Shown here piece after piece: positions 43,448 through 51,070 of a DNA stretch of 64,000 nt. The position numbers were made by a program, and so were the translations under genes. The notes below the pieces were generated by a model that was not told the origin of the DNA, made no database searches, and saw only the letters and a program-made list of their open reading frames with translations. The stretch's first letter is position 1, and the number at the start of each line of letters is the position of its first letter. Source of the stretch: JBGQOJ01 sp052119585 (lineage in GTDB: Bacteria > Pseudomonadota > Alphaproteobacteria > Rhodobacterales > Rhodobacteraceae); the NCBI RefSeq assembly GCF_052119585.1, contig NZ_JBGQOJ010000009.1, positions 1 through 64,000 of the forward strand. The letters run 5' to 3'.

Positions 43448-44974
43448 CTATCGCGCGGATGGCAGCGGCAGGGACAGTGACGGCTCGTAAGACGAGCCAT
43501 TGGAACCATCATAATCATACTCGTACAAGGTAACGGGGCCGATAGCGACAGCGCGCTGGCCGAGGAAGAAGGAAAATGCCCCGGGGACAGCCATGAAAAG
43601 GTGAATTCGTTGCCCAGGCGCTGTATCGCGGAGGGACTTGATCATGGCGGTCAAGGACTCCGCGAGCTGGAAAGCGTGATGGCCGCAGGCAACCGCTCTT
43701 GCCCCCGGTCCCGGCGCGATGCGCGCATGGAGCGTTTCGTGAGATGGCGGCAGCGACGCTGCTGCATACCGAGCAACAGCGGCAGCCACATCATGAGTCA
43801 GGCTGACGGTGACAATGATTCCAACGCTGTCTGCACTGCTTTCCACCCTGTCGAACGTCCATGTCGGCCAGGCAGGGTCAAGAGGCTGATCGTCAGGGGA
43901 CCAGACGGCACGGCCCACGGTGCGCTGTTCCAGCTCAACCATGCGCCCAGACTTGATATTAAGGACCGACCCGGCGGCAAAGGACAGCGTGAGGTGCGCA
44001 TCCAGGATAAGCCTGATCCGCTCGGTCTCCCTTGCGGCCCCAAGAAGGAAGTCTTTGAGCGCCGGGTAAATTGTGCGCTGCCAATCCGCTTCAGGTCTAA
44101 TCTGCCGGTCAAGAAAGTCTGGAACTAGATTCAACACTTTCGGGCAGCGGTCTTCGAGGCGATCCGTTGGATGCTCGAAGGATTTGACCCCGTAGATGCG
44201 GGGACGGCCCTCGCCTGGCTCGCCGATGAGGTTCTCTTTTTCGCAGTGTCCGCGGAAGTTTGCGCGTGTGAATTCGAGGCGGCCCTGGCTTGCCCACTGA
44301 TAAACGACTTCGTCATAGATAAAGGCACTTTCTCTGGCTGGGCTCCGCCTGAGCCCCACGGCCTTGAAGTGAATGTCAAGAAGGTCACGCAGGCCGTCCA
44401 GCGATTCTGACGTTTCAGTGAAAGCCAGTGTACACGTCAGCAGGCGCAACTCGTCTTCGGTGATGCCCAGATGTTCGCGCCACAGCTTTCGGACCTCGCC
44501 CATGGCACTGCGGTCGGTCTTCGTTCCAAAGAGCTTATCAACACGCAACGTATGAGAGCGTTCGTTGACCAGGGCACGGAGCGGGTCTTCGCGATCGATG
44601 CGCCAGTTGCTGGTGAGTTTGAAACGTGTGCCTCCTCTGGCGGGAACGTGCAGGCGTTGTGCCGCCAGCGCGCGCTGGAGGTAGGACCGGGCGGTCGCAT
44701 TCAGGAAGTCCGGATTGGCAAGGCTCGCATAGCCATAAGTGTTGGGCGTGACATGCCATTTGCACTGAATGTGTTCGCGGTACAGCGGGTTGCCAAACTG
44801 ATCACGGCAAGGCGGGTCATACTCGACCCACATGTCATCGAACCCGCTCGGGCCGCTCTCAAAGCCCACTTTTGAAATGGGGCTTTGGGGGTCGAGAAGC
44901 AGCGCCGCCTTCTGCCAGAAGAGGCGTGCTTGATAGGCCGCGCCATCGCGTGCGACAACGACGGCCTGCGTCAT
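43448..44974 (-). CDS. cap4: CBASS effector Cap4: nuclease domain plus SAVED sensor (508 aa)
   Basis: The N-terminal ~200 residues resemble the Cap4 endonuclease (DUF4297-like): GAAYQARLFWQKAALLL, Glu39, FDDMWVEYDPP (Asp46/47) and EHIQCKWHV (Gln70-x-Lys72), a PD-(D/E)XK-like active site. The C-terminal ~200 residues are a SAVED domain, ending with IHLFMAVPGAFSFFLGQRAV and a tyrosine-rich tail. SAVED binds cyclic oligonucleotides and triggers DNA degradation, killing the infected cell. Its ATG overlaps the cap6 stop. It is the effector of the adjacent cyclase-HORMA-TRIP13 core and occupies the place NucC takes in E. coli MS115-1. Confidence 0.88.
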   Translation of the reverse strand: MTQAVVVARDGAAYQARLFWQKAALLLDPQSPISKVGFESGPSGFDDMWVEYDPPCRDQFGNPLYREHIQCKWHVTPNTYGYASLANPDFLNATARSYLQRALAAQRLHVPARGGTRFKLTSNWRIDREDPLRALVNERSHTLRVDKLFGTKTDRSAMGEVRKLWREHLGITEDELRLLTCTLAFTETSESLDGLRDLLDIHFKAVGLRRSPARESAFIYDEVVYQWASQGRLEFTRANFRGHCEKENLIGEPGEGRPRIYGVKSFEHPTDRLEDRCPKVLNLVPDFLDRQIRPEADWQRTIYPALKDFLLGAARETERIRLILDAHLTLSFAAGSVLNIKSGRMVELEQRTVGRAVWSPDDQPLDPAWPTWTFDRVESSADSVGIIVTVSLTHDVAAAVARYAAASLPPSHETLHARIAPGPGARAVACGHHAFQLAESLTAMIKSLRDTAPGQRIHLFMAVPGAFSFFLGQRAVAIGPVTLYEYDYDGSNGSSYEPSLSLPLPSAR

Positions 44975-45909
44975 GATGGTTTGCCTTCGCGAAAGCGCGG
45001 CGTGGGTTGCATGGTGCGCAGAATCTCTACCGCGCGCTCGAACCGGACCGGCTTGTCCGGGTAGGCGTCGAGAATGAGTGTTGGCAGCAGACGCTGAGTC
45101 AGGTCAGAGAAGGTAAAGCCGACTCCATCCTTGCCGCCCGCCGTCAATCTGACGATCTCATCAATATGGGCGCTGCTGAAACCCAGTTCGGTCAGCGGCT
45201 CCTCGATCACTGCACGGCGCTGTTTTTCGCCCGGCCGGCCGAAGTCGAAGATTTCTGCGGCACGGCGCATAACCGCCGGATCGATCGCGGTGATGCGGTT
45301 CGTGCAGAGGACCACGGCTACAGGCAGTTGCTTTTCCGCCAGCCGGTCGACACCGCGGATAAAGGCATTCACCCCCGCCCGGTCTTCGTGGTGCATTTGC
45401 GCGTTCTCCCGGCTTTGGGTGACCGCATCGGCTTCATCCACAAGAAAGATGATCCCGCCCGAAGCCTTGCCGGAAGAGCGCTTCAGCTTCTCGGCGGCGC
45501 TGAGCGTGGCATCGAACGCCGCCGACAAAAGCTTCGTCATTTCGCCGACCCGTCCACTACCTCTTGTCGCCAGCGACAGCGGGTAGAGGGTGACGCCGAT
45601 CTTTTCCTGCCTTGCGACGGCATCGCCAACGGTTTCTGACAAAGCAGTCTTGCCCGTGCCGACATCGCCCGCCAGGATCACCAGCGGGGGACGCCGCTCC
45701 AGATAGTCGAGGGCAGTCGCTGCGCCTTTGTGGTGCTTTCCCGCCCAGTCGCGCGGCCCAGTGGGGTTGACTAGGACGCCGAGAACCTTGGTCAAACGCG
45801 TCTTGGCTTCGTCAATGCCGACAAGCCGCGCCAGCCGCCGCGCCGCGCCTATGTCTGGGAAGTCGAGCCGCCTATCGAACAGATCGTCGATTGAAACCGG
45901 TTCACTCAT
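44971..45909 (-). CDS. cap6: CBASS Cap6, TRIP13/Pch2-like AAA+ ATPase (312 aa)
   Basis: AAA+ ATPase: Walker A GDVGTGKT at 81-88, Walker B IIFLVDEADAV at ~153-163, sensor region VAVVLCTNRITAIDPAVMRRA with the arginine-finger. TRIP13-type ATPases remodel HORMA proteins; in type III CBASS this one removes the HORMA activator from the cyclase and keeps signalling off in uninfected cells. Size and order (after HORMA, before effector) fit. It overlaps both neighbours by 4 bases, so stoichiometry is probably set by coupled translation. Confidence 0.92.
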   Translation of the reverse strand: MSEPVSIDDLFDRRLDFPDIGAARRLARLVGIDEAKTRLTKVLGVLVNPTGPRDWAGKHHKGAATALDYLERRPPLVILAGDVGTGKTALSETVGDAVARQEKIGVTLYPLSLATRGSGRVGEMTKLLSAAFDATLSAAEKLKRSSGKASGGIIFLVDEADAVTQSRENAQMHHEDRAGVNAFIRGVDRLAEKQLPVAVVLCTNRITAIDPAVMRRAAEIFDFGRPGEKQRRAVIEEPLTELGFSSAHIDEIVRLTAGGKDGVGFTFSDLTQRLLPTLILDAYPDKPVRFERAVEILRTMQPTPRFREGKPS

Positions 45910-46421
45910 GTTTTCCTCACAGTGCTGCGTCCGAGGCCTCGTCCGCCAGCGAAATAGTTGAGATCGTCGGACCAGTATCCCGATTCCAGCGGCGGCTCAG
46001 TCCCTGAAGACCGGCGGAAAGGGCAGGCACTTTCTATGGCCTCGCGCTCCGCAGCACTCTTGCTGCTCCAGTTATTGTTGTGGACCAGAAACGACGTGAA
46101 GCTGGCACCCGCAATATCGAGGCGCGGCCTGATCTTGCCCGGATCATCGTCGGTGACCAGCGTGCCGCCCGGCAGGGCGCGGTATCGAACCGTGGCCTCG
46201 GTCCACTTGCCCTCCCGCTTAAAGCCGTAGATCACCGACGAGACCACGTCGTGGCGGAGAAACTCGACGATTTCTTTCTCGTAATCGTCGATCGTGGCGG
46301 TTGATGGAACGCCGTTGTAGAGCGAGTTGAACCGCACGAGGTCGGTCGCCACCTTTGAGCCGATGCGCTTGGCATGGGCGATCGTGAAGGCTTCGGTGTC
46401 CGTATACGAAAAGGAGCTCAT
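45906..46421 (-). CDS. cap7: CBASS Cap7, HORMA-domain activator (171 aa)
   Basis: A compact HORMA protein closely resembling the E. coli MS115-1 HORMA: SYTDTEAFTIAHAKRIGSKV, VATDLVRF, a DDDPGKIRPRLDIAGASFTSF core and a C-terminal GGRGLGRSTVRKT tail. The tail is the part that TRIP13 grips and that forms the safety belt. HORMA senses infection, perhaps through phage-protein peptides, and binds and activates the cyclase. It starts 6 bases after the cyclase stop with GAGGGA, and overlaps cap6. Confidence 0.92.
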   Translation of the reverse strand: MSSFSYTDTEAFTIAHAKRIGSKVATDLVRFNSLYNGVPSTATIDDYEKEIVEFLRHDVVSSVIYGFKREGKWTEATVRYRALPGGTLVTDDDPGKIRPRLDIAGASFTSFLVHNNNWSSKSAAEREAIESACPFRRSSGTEPPLESGYWSDDLNYFAGGRGLGRSTVRKT

Positions 46422-46427
46422 GATCCC

Positions 46428-47393
46428 TCACACATGAAAAGTGGGCCCAAAAATCTTCTGCCAGTAGCGCACCGTTTCCCCCTTGGTGACGGCGCGCAGC
46501 GCGGAATCGATGGCGTCACCCGCATCCAAAGCGGCGTCGACGATCCGGTCCTTGTTCTGCACCGTGTAAAGGGCGCTGACATTGTTCTTGTTGTTGACCG
46601 GGTCCCAGATGCGCACGGGGCCACCTTGGGCAGTGCAGGACTTGGGGTCATAATAGTCGGCGAACGCGATGGCCGTTTCGAAGTCGTCGTTGGCGATGAA
46701 CGCAAAAATTTTCGCGAGCGCCGACGGGTAGTCGCTGAGAACGAGCCCGCGATCTGCAAGATAGGCGACGATCAACTCGATCATAAAGGACTTGAACCGG
46801 AAATTTTCATCCTGCTGCTTAATTAGCTGACTCCAGAACTTCATAAAACGAACAATTTGGGCGTAATGCTTGTCGTTCGCCGCCTTGCGCTTGCGGATGA
46901 AGTCGAGGTGCATCGGCACGCTCGTCATCAACCGCTCGCCGGTATCCTGCGAGACAAGATCTCCGCGCCACTGCGGATCACCGGCATATAGTATCGGGAC
47001 GATGTCGACCTCATTGCCGGTGGTGATGAAGTTGACACTCACCGAGTAAGTCTTGCGACTGATCTGCTCGGGCTTGAAGTTCGGGAAGGCAGTTTCAAGC
47101 TTTTTCGCAAGCCAGTCGACCAGGTCCGTCATCTTTTCTGGGGCCGAGTCAGATGAGACGTAGCAGCCGACGTCGATATCGCTGATCGATTTCAGAGCGG
47201 TACCTTTGGCGAGGCTGCCCGACAGCAGCATCTTGCGTAGGGCAAAGTCCGGATGATCGGCAAGATAAGTTTCGAGCCGGTCGCGCAACCGGTTGGCCTG
47301 CGCGCGCAGGTCGACTGCGTCCTCCCGCTTCAGGTTGACGCGCTCATCCGCGAAGCGGACCAAGTCCGCGTGATTGACATGTTCGCGGCTCAT
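46428..47393 (-). CDS. cdnC: CBASS CD-NTase, CdnC-like cyclic oligonucleotide synthase (321 aa)
   Basis: A CD-NTase with the active site GSLAKGTALKSISDIDV: G-S at 59-60, D-x-D at 72-74, and third Asp at ~130 (NEVDIVP). It aligns along its whole length with CdnC of E. coli MS115-1 as I remember it (start S-x-EHV, PDF, SGSLAKGTAL, FRFKSFMIELI, DPVN), so a cyclic tri-adenylate product is likely by homology. The chosen ATG is 47393, with GAGGAAC upstream; an upstream in-frame ATG at 47486 would run through the operator shared with capW. First gene of the CBASS operon. Confidence 0.92.
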   Translation of the reverse strand: MSREHVNHADLVRFADERVNLKREDAVDLRAQANRLRDRLETYLADHPDFALRKMLLSGSLAKGTALKSISDIDVGCYVSSDSAPEKMTDLVDWLAKKLETAFPNFKPEQISRKTYSVSVNFITTGNEVDIVPILYAGDPQWRGDLVSQDTGERLMTSVPMHLDFIRKRKAANDKHYAQIVRFMKFWSQLIKQQDENFRFKSFMIELIVAYLADRGLVLSDYPSALAKIFAFIANDDFETAIAFADYYDPKSCTAQGGPVRIWDPVNNKNNVSALYTVQNKDRIVDAALDAGDAIDSALRAVTKGETVRYWQKIFGPTFHV

Positions 47394-47440
47394 GCTGCGT
47401 TCCTCGTGCCCGTTGACGAATCTTTCATTACAGGATAAGA

Positions 47441-47475
47441 AACTATACGCATCGCGTTTCACTGTCAATATAGTT
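47441..47475. promoter_or_regulatory. Operator between cdnC and capW
   Basis: AACTATA (47441-47447) and TATAGTT (47469-47475) are an inverted repeat separated by 21 bp, two helical turns, in the AT-rich divergent promoter region of 47394-47498. CapW/BrxR repressors bind such inverted sites, so this is the likely CapW operator. ATAGTTAC within it recurs in the BREX promoter. Confidence 0.6.
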
Positions 47476-47498
47476 ACTATCCCCATATGTGAGGCTAC

Positions 47499-48377
47499 AT
47501 GAACTACGAAATCCCCGGCATGAGATGGGGCGTCGAACAGAGGCTTGAGTTCATCGAGTTCCGCCTGCTCTGGGAGGGCGGCATAAATCGCGCGGACATC
47601 ATGCGAATGTTTGGGGTGTCAGTGCCGCAGGCTTCGAAGGACCTGACGCTCTATCAGGGGCGAGCGCCGGGTAACGTCGAATATGATAAGAGTGCCAAGC
47701 GGTACGTCGCCTCAGCACACTTTGTTCCGCGCTTCCTTCAACCGGATCCTGATGTCTATCTGTCCCGCCTTCGGGGACTGGCAGAGGGCTGGACGAAGTC
47801 CGGCGAATCTTGGATTGGCCACGAGCCAGACTCGGACGTAGCCTTGACGCCTCATCGGGCCGTCGATGCTGTGGTCCTGCGCTCGATCCTTAATGCTGTG
47901 CGTGATGAGCTATCGCTTGAGATTCTATATCAGTCAATGAATCGTCAGCGCCCCGATCCTGTGTGGCGCCGCATTTCGCCGCATGCGTTCGGCTTCGATG
48001 GATTCCGCTGGCACGCGAGGGCCTACTGTCACATTGAAAGTAGGTTCAAGGATTTCCTCTTGCCCCGTATCCTAGACGTAAGGTTGCCGGAACAGGCTGG
48101 GACGGACCGCCAAAAAGACGTTTTTTGGCACGAGTTTGTCTCTGTTGAGATCATGCCGCACCCCTTGCTCACCGACGGTCAAAAAATGGTGGTGGCGAAG
48201 GACTACAGCATGCAAAACGGCAAAGCTGTTATGTCAGTGCGGTCCTGCATGCTGTTCTATGTACTCAAGAGGCTGGGGCTGCTGCGTGATCCTGAGGGAG
48301 AAGACCCGCGCACGCAGCACATTATCCTAGCGAACAAGGAGAGCGTTTATAGTGCTCTCAAGAGGACGGGCCCTTAG
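47499..48377 (+). CDS. capW: CapW-type WYL-domain regulator of CBASS (292 aa)
   Basis: Same family as brxR at 17749. The N-terminal winged helix (RWGVEQRLEFIEFRL...MFGVSVPQASKDL) is nearly identical in its first 15 residues, a WYL domain follows (LEILYQSMNRQRPDPVWRRISPHAFGF; RWHARAYC), and the C-terminal part (LLTDGQKMVVAKDYSM; MLFYVLKRLGLL) is shared too. It is divergently transcribed from cdnC, the usual location of capW. CapW represses its CBASS operon and releases it during infection. GAGGC lies before the ATG. A hairpin with a short T-run follows at 48439. Confidence 0.9.
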   Translation: MNYEIPGMRWGVEQRLEFIEFRLLWEGGINRADIMRMFGVSVPQASKDLTLYQGRAPGNVEYDKSAKRYVASAHFVPRFLQPDPDVYLSRLRGLAEGWTKSGESWIGHEPDSDVALTPHRAVDAVVLRSILNAVRDELSLEILYQSMNRQRPDPVWRRISPHAFGFDGFRWHARAYCHIESRFKDFLLPRILDVRLPEQAGTDRQKDVFWHEFVSVEIMPHPLLTDGQKMVVAKDYSMQNGKAVMSVRSCMLFYVLKRLGLLRDPEGEDPRTQHIILANKESVYSALKRTGP

Positions 48378-48438
48378 TGATCTCAACAATCGCACATAGG
48401 CGTCTTTGTTGACTGGAGGACTAATTCAGTGTTCATCT

Positions 48439-48456
48439 AGGGATGACGCCCTTTTT
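48439..48456 (+). terminator. Weak terminator-like hairpin after capW
   Basis: AGGG-ATGACG-CCCT followed by TTTT, about 60 bases after the capW stop. The stem is short, so this is tentative. The rest of the interval to virB6 (48378-48574) shows nothing else. Confidence 0.3.
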
Positions 48457-48574
48457 ATTGCATTTCGATGTTGCGAAGCGGCAGAAAGGTTTCCGACCTC
48501 AACGTCAATTCGGGCGGCACCCGTCTTTAGCTAAACCTGAATAGCATGACCTAAAGGCGGTTTGATGTCCCGTT

Positions 48575-49600
48575 TTATCGCCCCAACCGCTTTGCCCTTT
48601 CTGCTATCCTGACCACCTGTGCACTTGCCGTCGCCGCAGCGCTCCGCACTGCAGCAGGCGTCTGCACTGCCCCGCGCCCGATCGCCTCACCTGTCGTGAG
48701 AGCGCCGATCCGAGCCCTGCCCTGAACGCCGGACGTATTGACCAGCCCCCGCAGCAGTCCTGCAGACCCGCTGACGATCGCGGGTGCAGCGGCCACCATC
48801 AGGTTCCCGGAGATACCCCGCACGATCAGGGGTGTTGCCGCGACAAAGCCTTTCGCCAGGAACACCATCACAAAGAATGGCACGAGCGAGCCAATGTTGG
48901 TCGCGGAATTCGGGTCGCCGATCTGGGCAAGGAGTGAGTTGGCCATGCCGACCACAGTCGAGAACATGGCTGCGATCACGATGGGGTAGAAGGCGTAGCT
49001 GATTGTGGTCGAAACCCATCTATGGAAGAAATCCTTGGTCACATCGAAAAGCGACAGCGCGATCATGATCGGTGCGAGGCCAAGCATGAGTGTCAGCATC
49101 ATCTTGGCGAAGATCAGCACGATGCCTGTCATGAAACCGAGCAGACTAAGCATAACGAGGCCGATCCCACCGAGGATCGCGCCGGTCATCCAATTTAGGT
49201 TGCTGCCGATTGCATTCAGGTACTGGCTGAACTTCTCGATCAGGATATCGAATTCGCCAGCGAAGTGTGTGGCTCCAGCCCCTCCCCCTCCAACCGAGGA
49301 CACCAGCGCGCCAGCCACGTAGTCCAAGCCGCCAATGACGGCATTCGCGACTGCGTTGAAGTTCGTCCAATTGAACGCGAAGAGCCCGATCAAGGTTAAC
49401 TTGATCAAGTACCAAAAGAAGCTCGCGCCATCCATGCTGCGGAACTGGAAGGCCATGTTGATGCAAACGCCGATCAGTGAGAGCGTGACCATCAGCAGGA
49501 CGATTGTGCCGGTATTGCTTGCCACAGCCCCGAACTGGGACTCGGCTGCATCGGCAAGGAACCCGTCGGCCGTTCCGACCATCCAGCTGACGACGCCCAT
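48575..49600 (-). CDS. virB6: Type IV secretion protein VirB6 (341 aa)
   Basis: Polytopic inner-membrane protein with at least six hydrophobic spans (TIVLLMVTLSLIGVCINMAF; FWYLIKLTLIGLFAF; GGIGLVMLSLLGFMTGIVLIF; MLTLMLGLAPIMIALSLF; YPIVIAAMFSTVVG; LVPFFVMVFLAKGFV) and a family-typical W in FFHRWVSTTISYAF (~195). It forms part of the inner-membrane channel. The C-terminal ~70 residues are Ala/Arg-rich. It abuts the small secreted gene upstream (overlap of one base at the ATG/stop junction). Last gene of the VirB operon as placed here. Confidence 0.9.
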   Translation of the reverse strand: MGVVSWMVGTADGFLADAAESQFGAVASNTGTIVLLMVTLSLIGVCINMAFQFRSMDGASFFWYLIKLTLIGLFAFNWTNFNAVANAVIGGLDYVAGALVSSVGGGGAGATHFAGEFDILIEKFSQYLNAIGSNLNWMTGAILGGIGLVMLSLLGFMTGIVLIFAKMMLTLMLGLAPIMIALSLFDVTKDFFHRWVSTTISYAFYPIVIAAMFSTVVGMANSLLAQIGDPNSATNIGSLVPFFVMVFLAKGFVAATPLIVRGISGNLMVAAAPAIVSGSAGLLRGLVNTSGVQGRARIGALTTGEAIGRGAVQTPAAVRSAAATASAQVVRIAERAKRLGR

Positions 49601-50019
49601 TACCAGTTACCTTGGGCTTCGCAGATTTCGCGAACCTGCGGCTCAAGCTGCTTGCGCATTGCGATCCAGTCTCGACGAAGCGCTGAATGCTCAGCCTGGG
49701 TATAGCCTGCATATGCTTCATGGTATTCGCCATCGACGCTATCCCAAGCAGGGAACCGGACGTCGCACCCACAGTCTCCGGTTGCCATGATCGCCTCCCA
49801 TGTCCGGATTTCATATAGCTCCATCAGCGCGGTTGCCTTGTAGGCCTCGCGCGGGTTGATATCGTCCATCCAAGTTGGTCGTGCTGGGCGATCATTGCAA
49901 ATCCGGTATTGTTGGGGCGTCATGTTGATCGTGAGATCGTTTGTGACCTGCGGGGAGGTCTGGGCAGCAATTGGCCCCGCGAGGGAGGCAAGCGCGAGTA
50001 CTGCGATGTGCTTTCGCAT
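49600..50019 (-). CDS. Small secreted T4SS-associated protein (139 aa)
   Basis: A signal peptide (MRKHIAVLALASLAGPIAAQ) is followed by a ~120-residue domain with cysteines at IC, CGC and IC and many aromatic residues (RTWEAIMATGDCGCDVRFPAW; YHEAYAGYTQAEHSALRRDW). The even cysteine number suggests disulphides in the periplasm. It lies between virB11 and virB6 in the operon. Comparable small periplasmic proteins occur at this place in alphaproteobacterial transfer operons, without known function. Confidence 0.7.
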   Translation of the reverse strand: MRKHIAVLALASLAGPIAAQTSPQVTNDLTINMTPQQYRICNDRPARPTWMDDINPREAYKATALMELYEIRTWEAIMATGDCGCDVRFPAWDSVDGEYHEAYAGYTQAEHSALRRDWIAMRKQLEPQVREICEAQGNW

Positions 50020-50034
50020 GAGGGTATTCCTTTT

Positions 50035-51069
50035 CTATTCGGCGGCGACAGAGGCGTTCTTTTTGCCTCTGCCGTTGATACTGTCGAGGCTGAAATCCTT
50101 CGATTGGCCCGGGAGAAAAAACTCGGTGATGCCGCGCGCGCCTTCATGACGTCCTGCCTGGATGATCACGTCGATTGAGCCCTCGATGTAATCGATCATG
50201 TCGGCATAGGTCATCGGCACATCAGTTTTCAGGGCGGCGATGGCGAGGCGGCGCACGGCCAGTTGCGGGGTCTCCGCGTGGAGCGTGGTCAGCGATCCGC
50301 CATGGCCGGTGTTGATAGCCTCGAGGAAGGTCATGGCTTCGCGCCCGCGGACCTCGCCTAGCACGATCCGGTCGGGCCGCATGCGCAAGGTCGAGGCCAA
50401 AAGTACATCGGCACTCCGGGCATCCGCATCACGGTCGGCGATCAACGTCACGGCATTCGGCTGTTCGGGGCGCAACTCGGACGCTTCTTCGATGGTGATG
50501 ATCCGCTCCTGGGGTGGGATCAGCGAGAGGATCTTACGCGCCGCGACCGTCTTGCCTGTCGAAGTGCCGCCCGAGACGATCATGTTGAGCTTGTTTTCGA
50601 CGCAAAACCGCAGGGCGGCGTCGATGTCACCCGATGCCACCACATCGCGTAACGCGGCGTTCCTCTCTCGGCGCAGGCCTTCGAGGCTGCGTTCTTTGCC
50701 ATAGAGAAAGCCGAGCTGAATCGCCTCCAGAGGTAGGGAGGAGAAAAAGCGCAGCGAGATCGAGAACCCGCCCTCAACTGCGGGAGGCTGAATGACTTGC
50801 GCCCGGATTGGACGTTCGCGATAGAGAATCGATACCGAGACGATTGGCTTCTTGGTGCTGAGCGTGGTTGAGGCGGCCGAGGCGATCTGGTTGCCAAGGT
50901 CCTTGATCTCGGTCTGGGTGAGCGGGGTGCCGAGCCCCTGCATAAAGTGATCACCCTGGAACTCTCCCCAGACCTGCCCGTCCGGATTGATGCAGATCTC
51001 GATCGTGTCGTCACGCTGCACGGGCGCGCCAAGCCTGTCGAGCGAGGCTTCGAGATAGCTCGCCGCCAT
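50035..51069 (-). CDS. virB11: VirB11 traffic ATPase (344 aa)
   Basis: Hexameric secretion ATPase. The N-terminal domain (~1-130) includes DTIEICINPDGQVWGE; the RecA-like domain has Walker A GGTSTGKT at 167-174, an Asp box ITIEEASELR, Walker B LRMRPDRIVLGEVRG and a His box GHGGSLTTLHAE. It powers substrate transfer and pilus biogenesis. The start ATG is separated from the virB10 stop by a single base; longer starts overlap virB10 coding sequence and are not needed. Confidence 0.93.
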   Translation of the reverse strand: MAASYLEASLDRLGAPVQRDDTIEICINPDGQVWGEFQGDHFMQGLGTPLTQTEIKDLGNQIASAASTTLSTKKPIVSVSILYRERPIRAQVIQPPAVEGGFSISLRFFSSLPLEAIQLGFLYGKERSLEGLRRERNAALRDVVASGDIDAALRFCVENKLNMIVSGGTSTGKTVAARKILSLIPPQERIITIEEASELRPEQPNAVTLIADRDADARSADVLLASTLRMRPDRIVLGEVRGREAMTFLEAINTGHGGSLTTLHAETPQLAVRRLAIAALKTDVPMTYADMIDYIEGSIDVIIQAGRHEGARGITEFFLPGQSKDFSLDSINGRGKKNASVAAE

Positions 51070-51070
51070 A

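Noticed and set aside
43264..43518. 84-codon minus-strand frame between virD4 and cap4
   Set aside because: His/Cys/Arg-rich translation overlapping the end of cap4 out of frame; the 52-codon frame in another phase (43260-43418) is far more protein-like.
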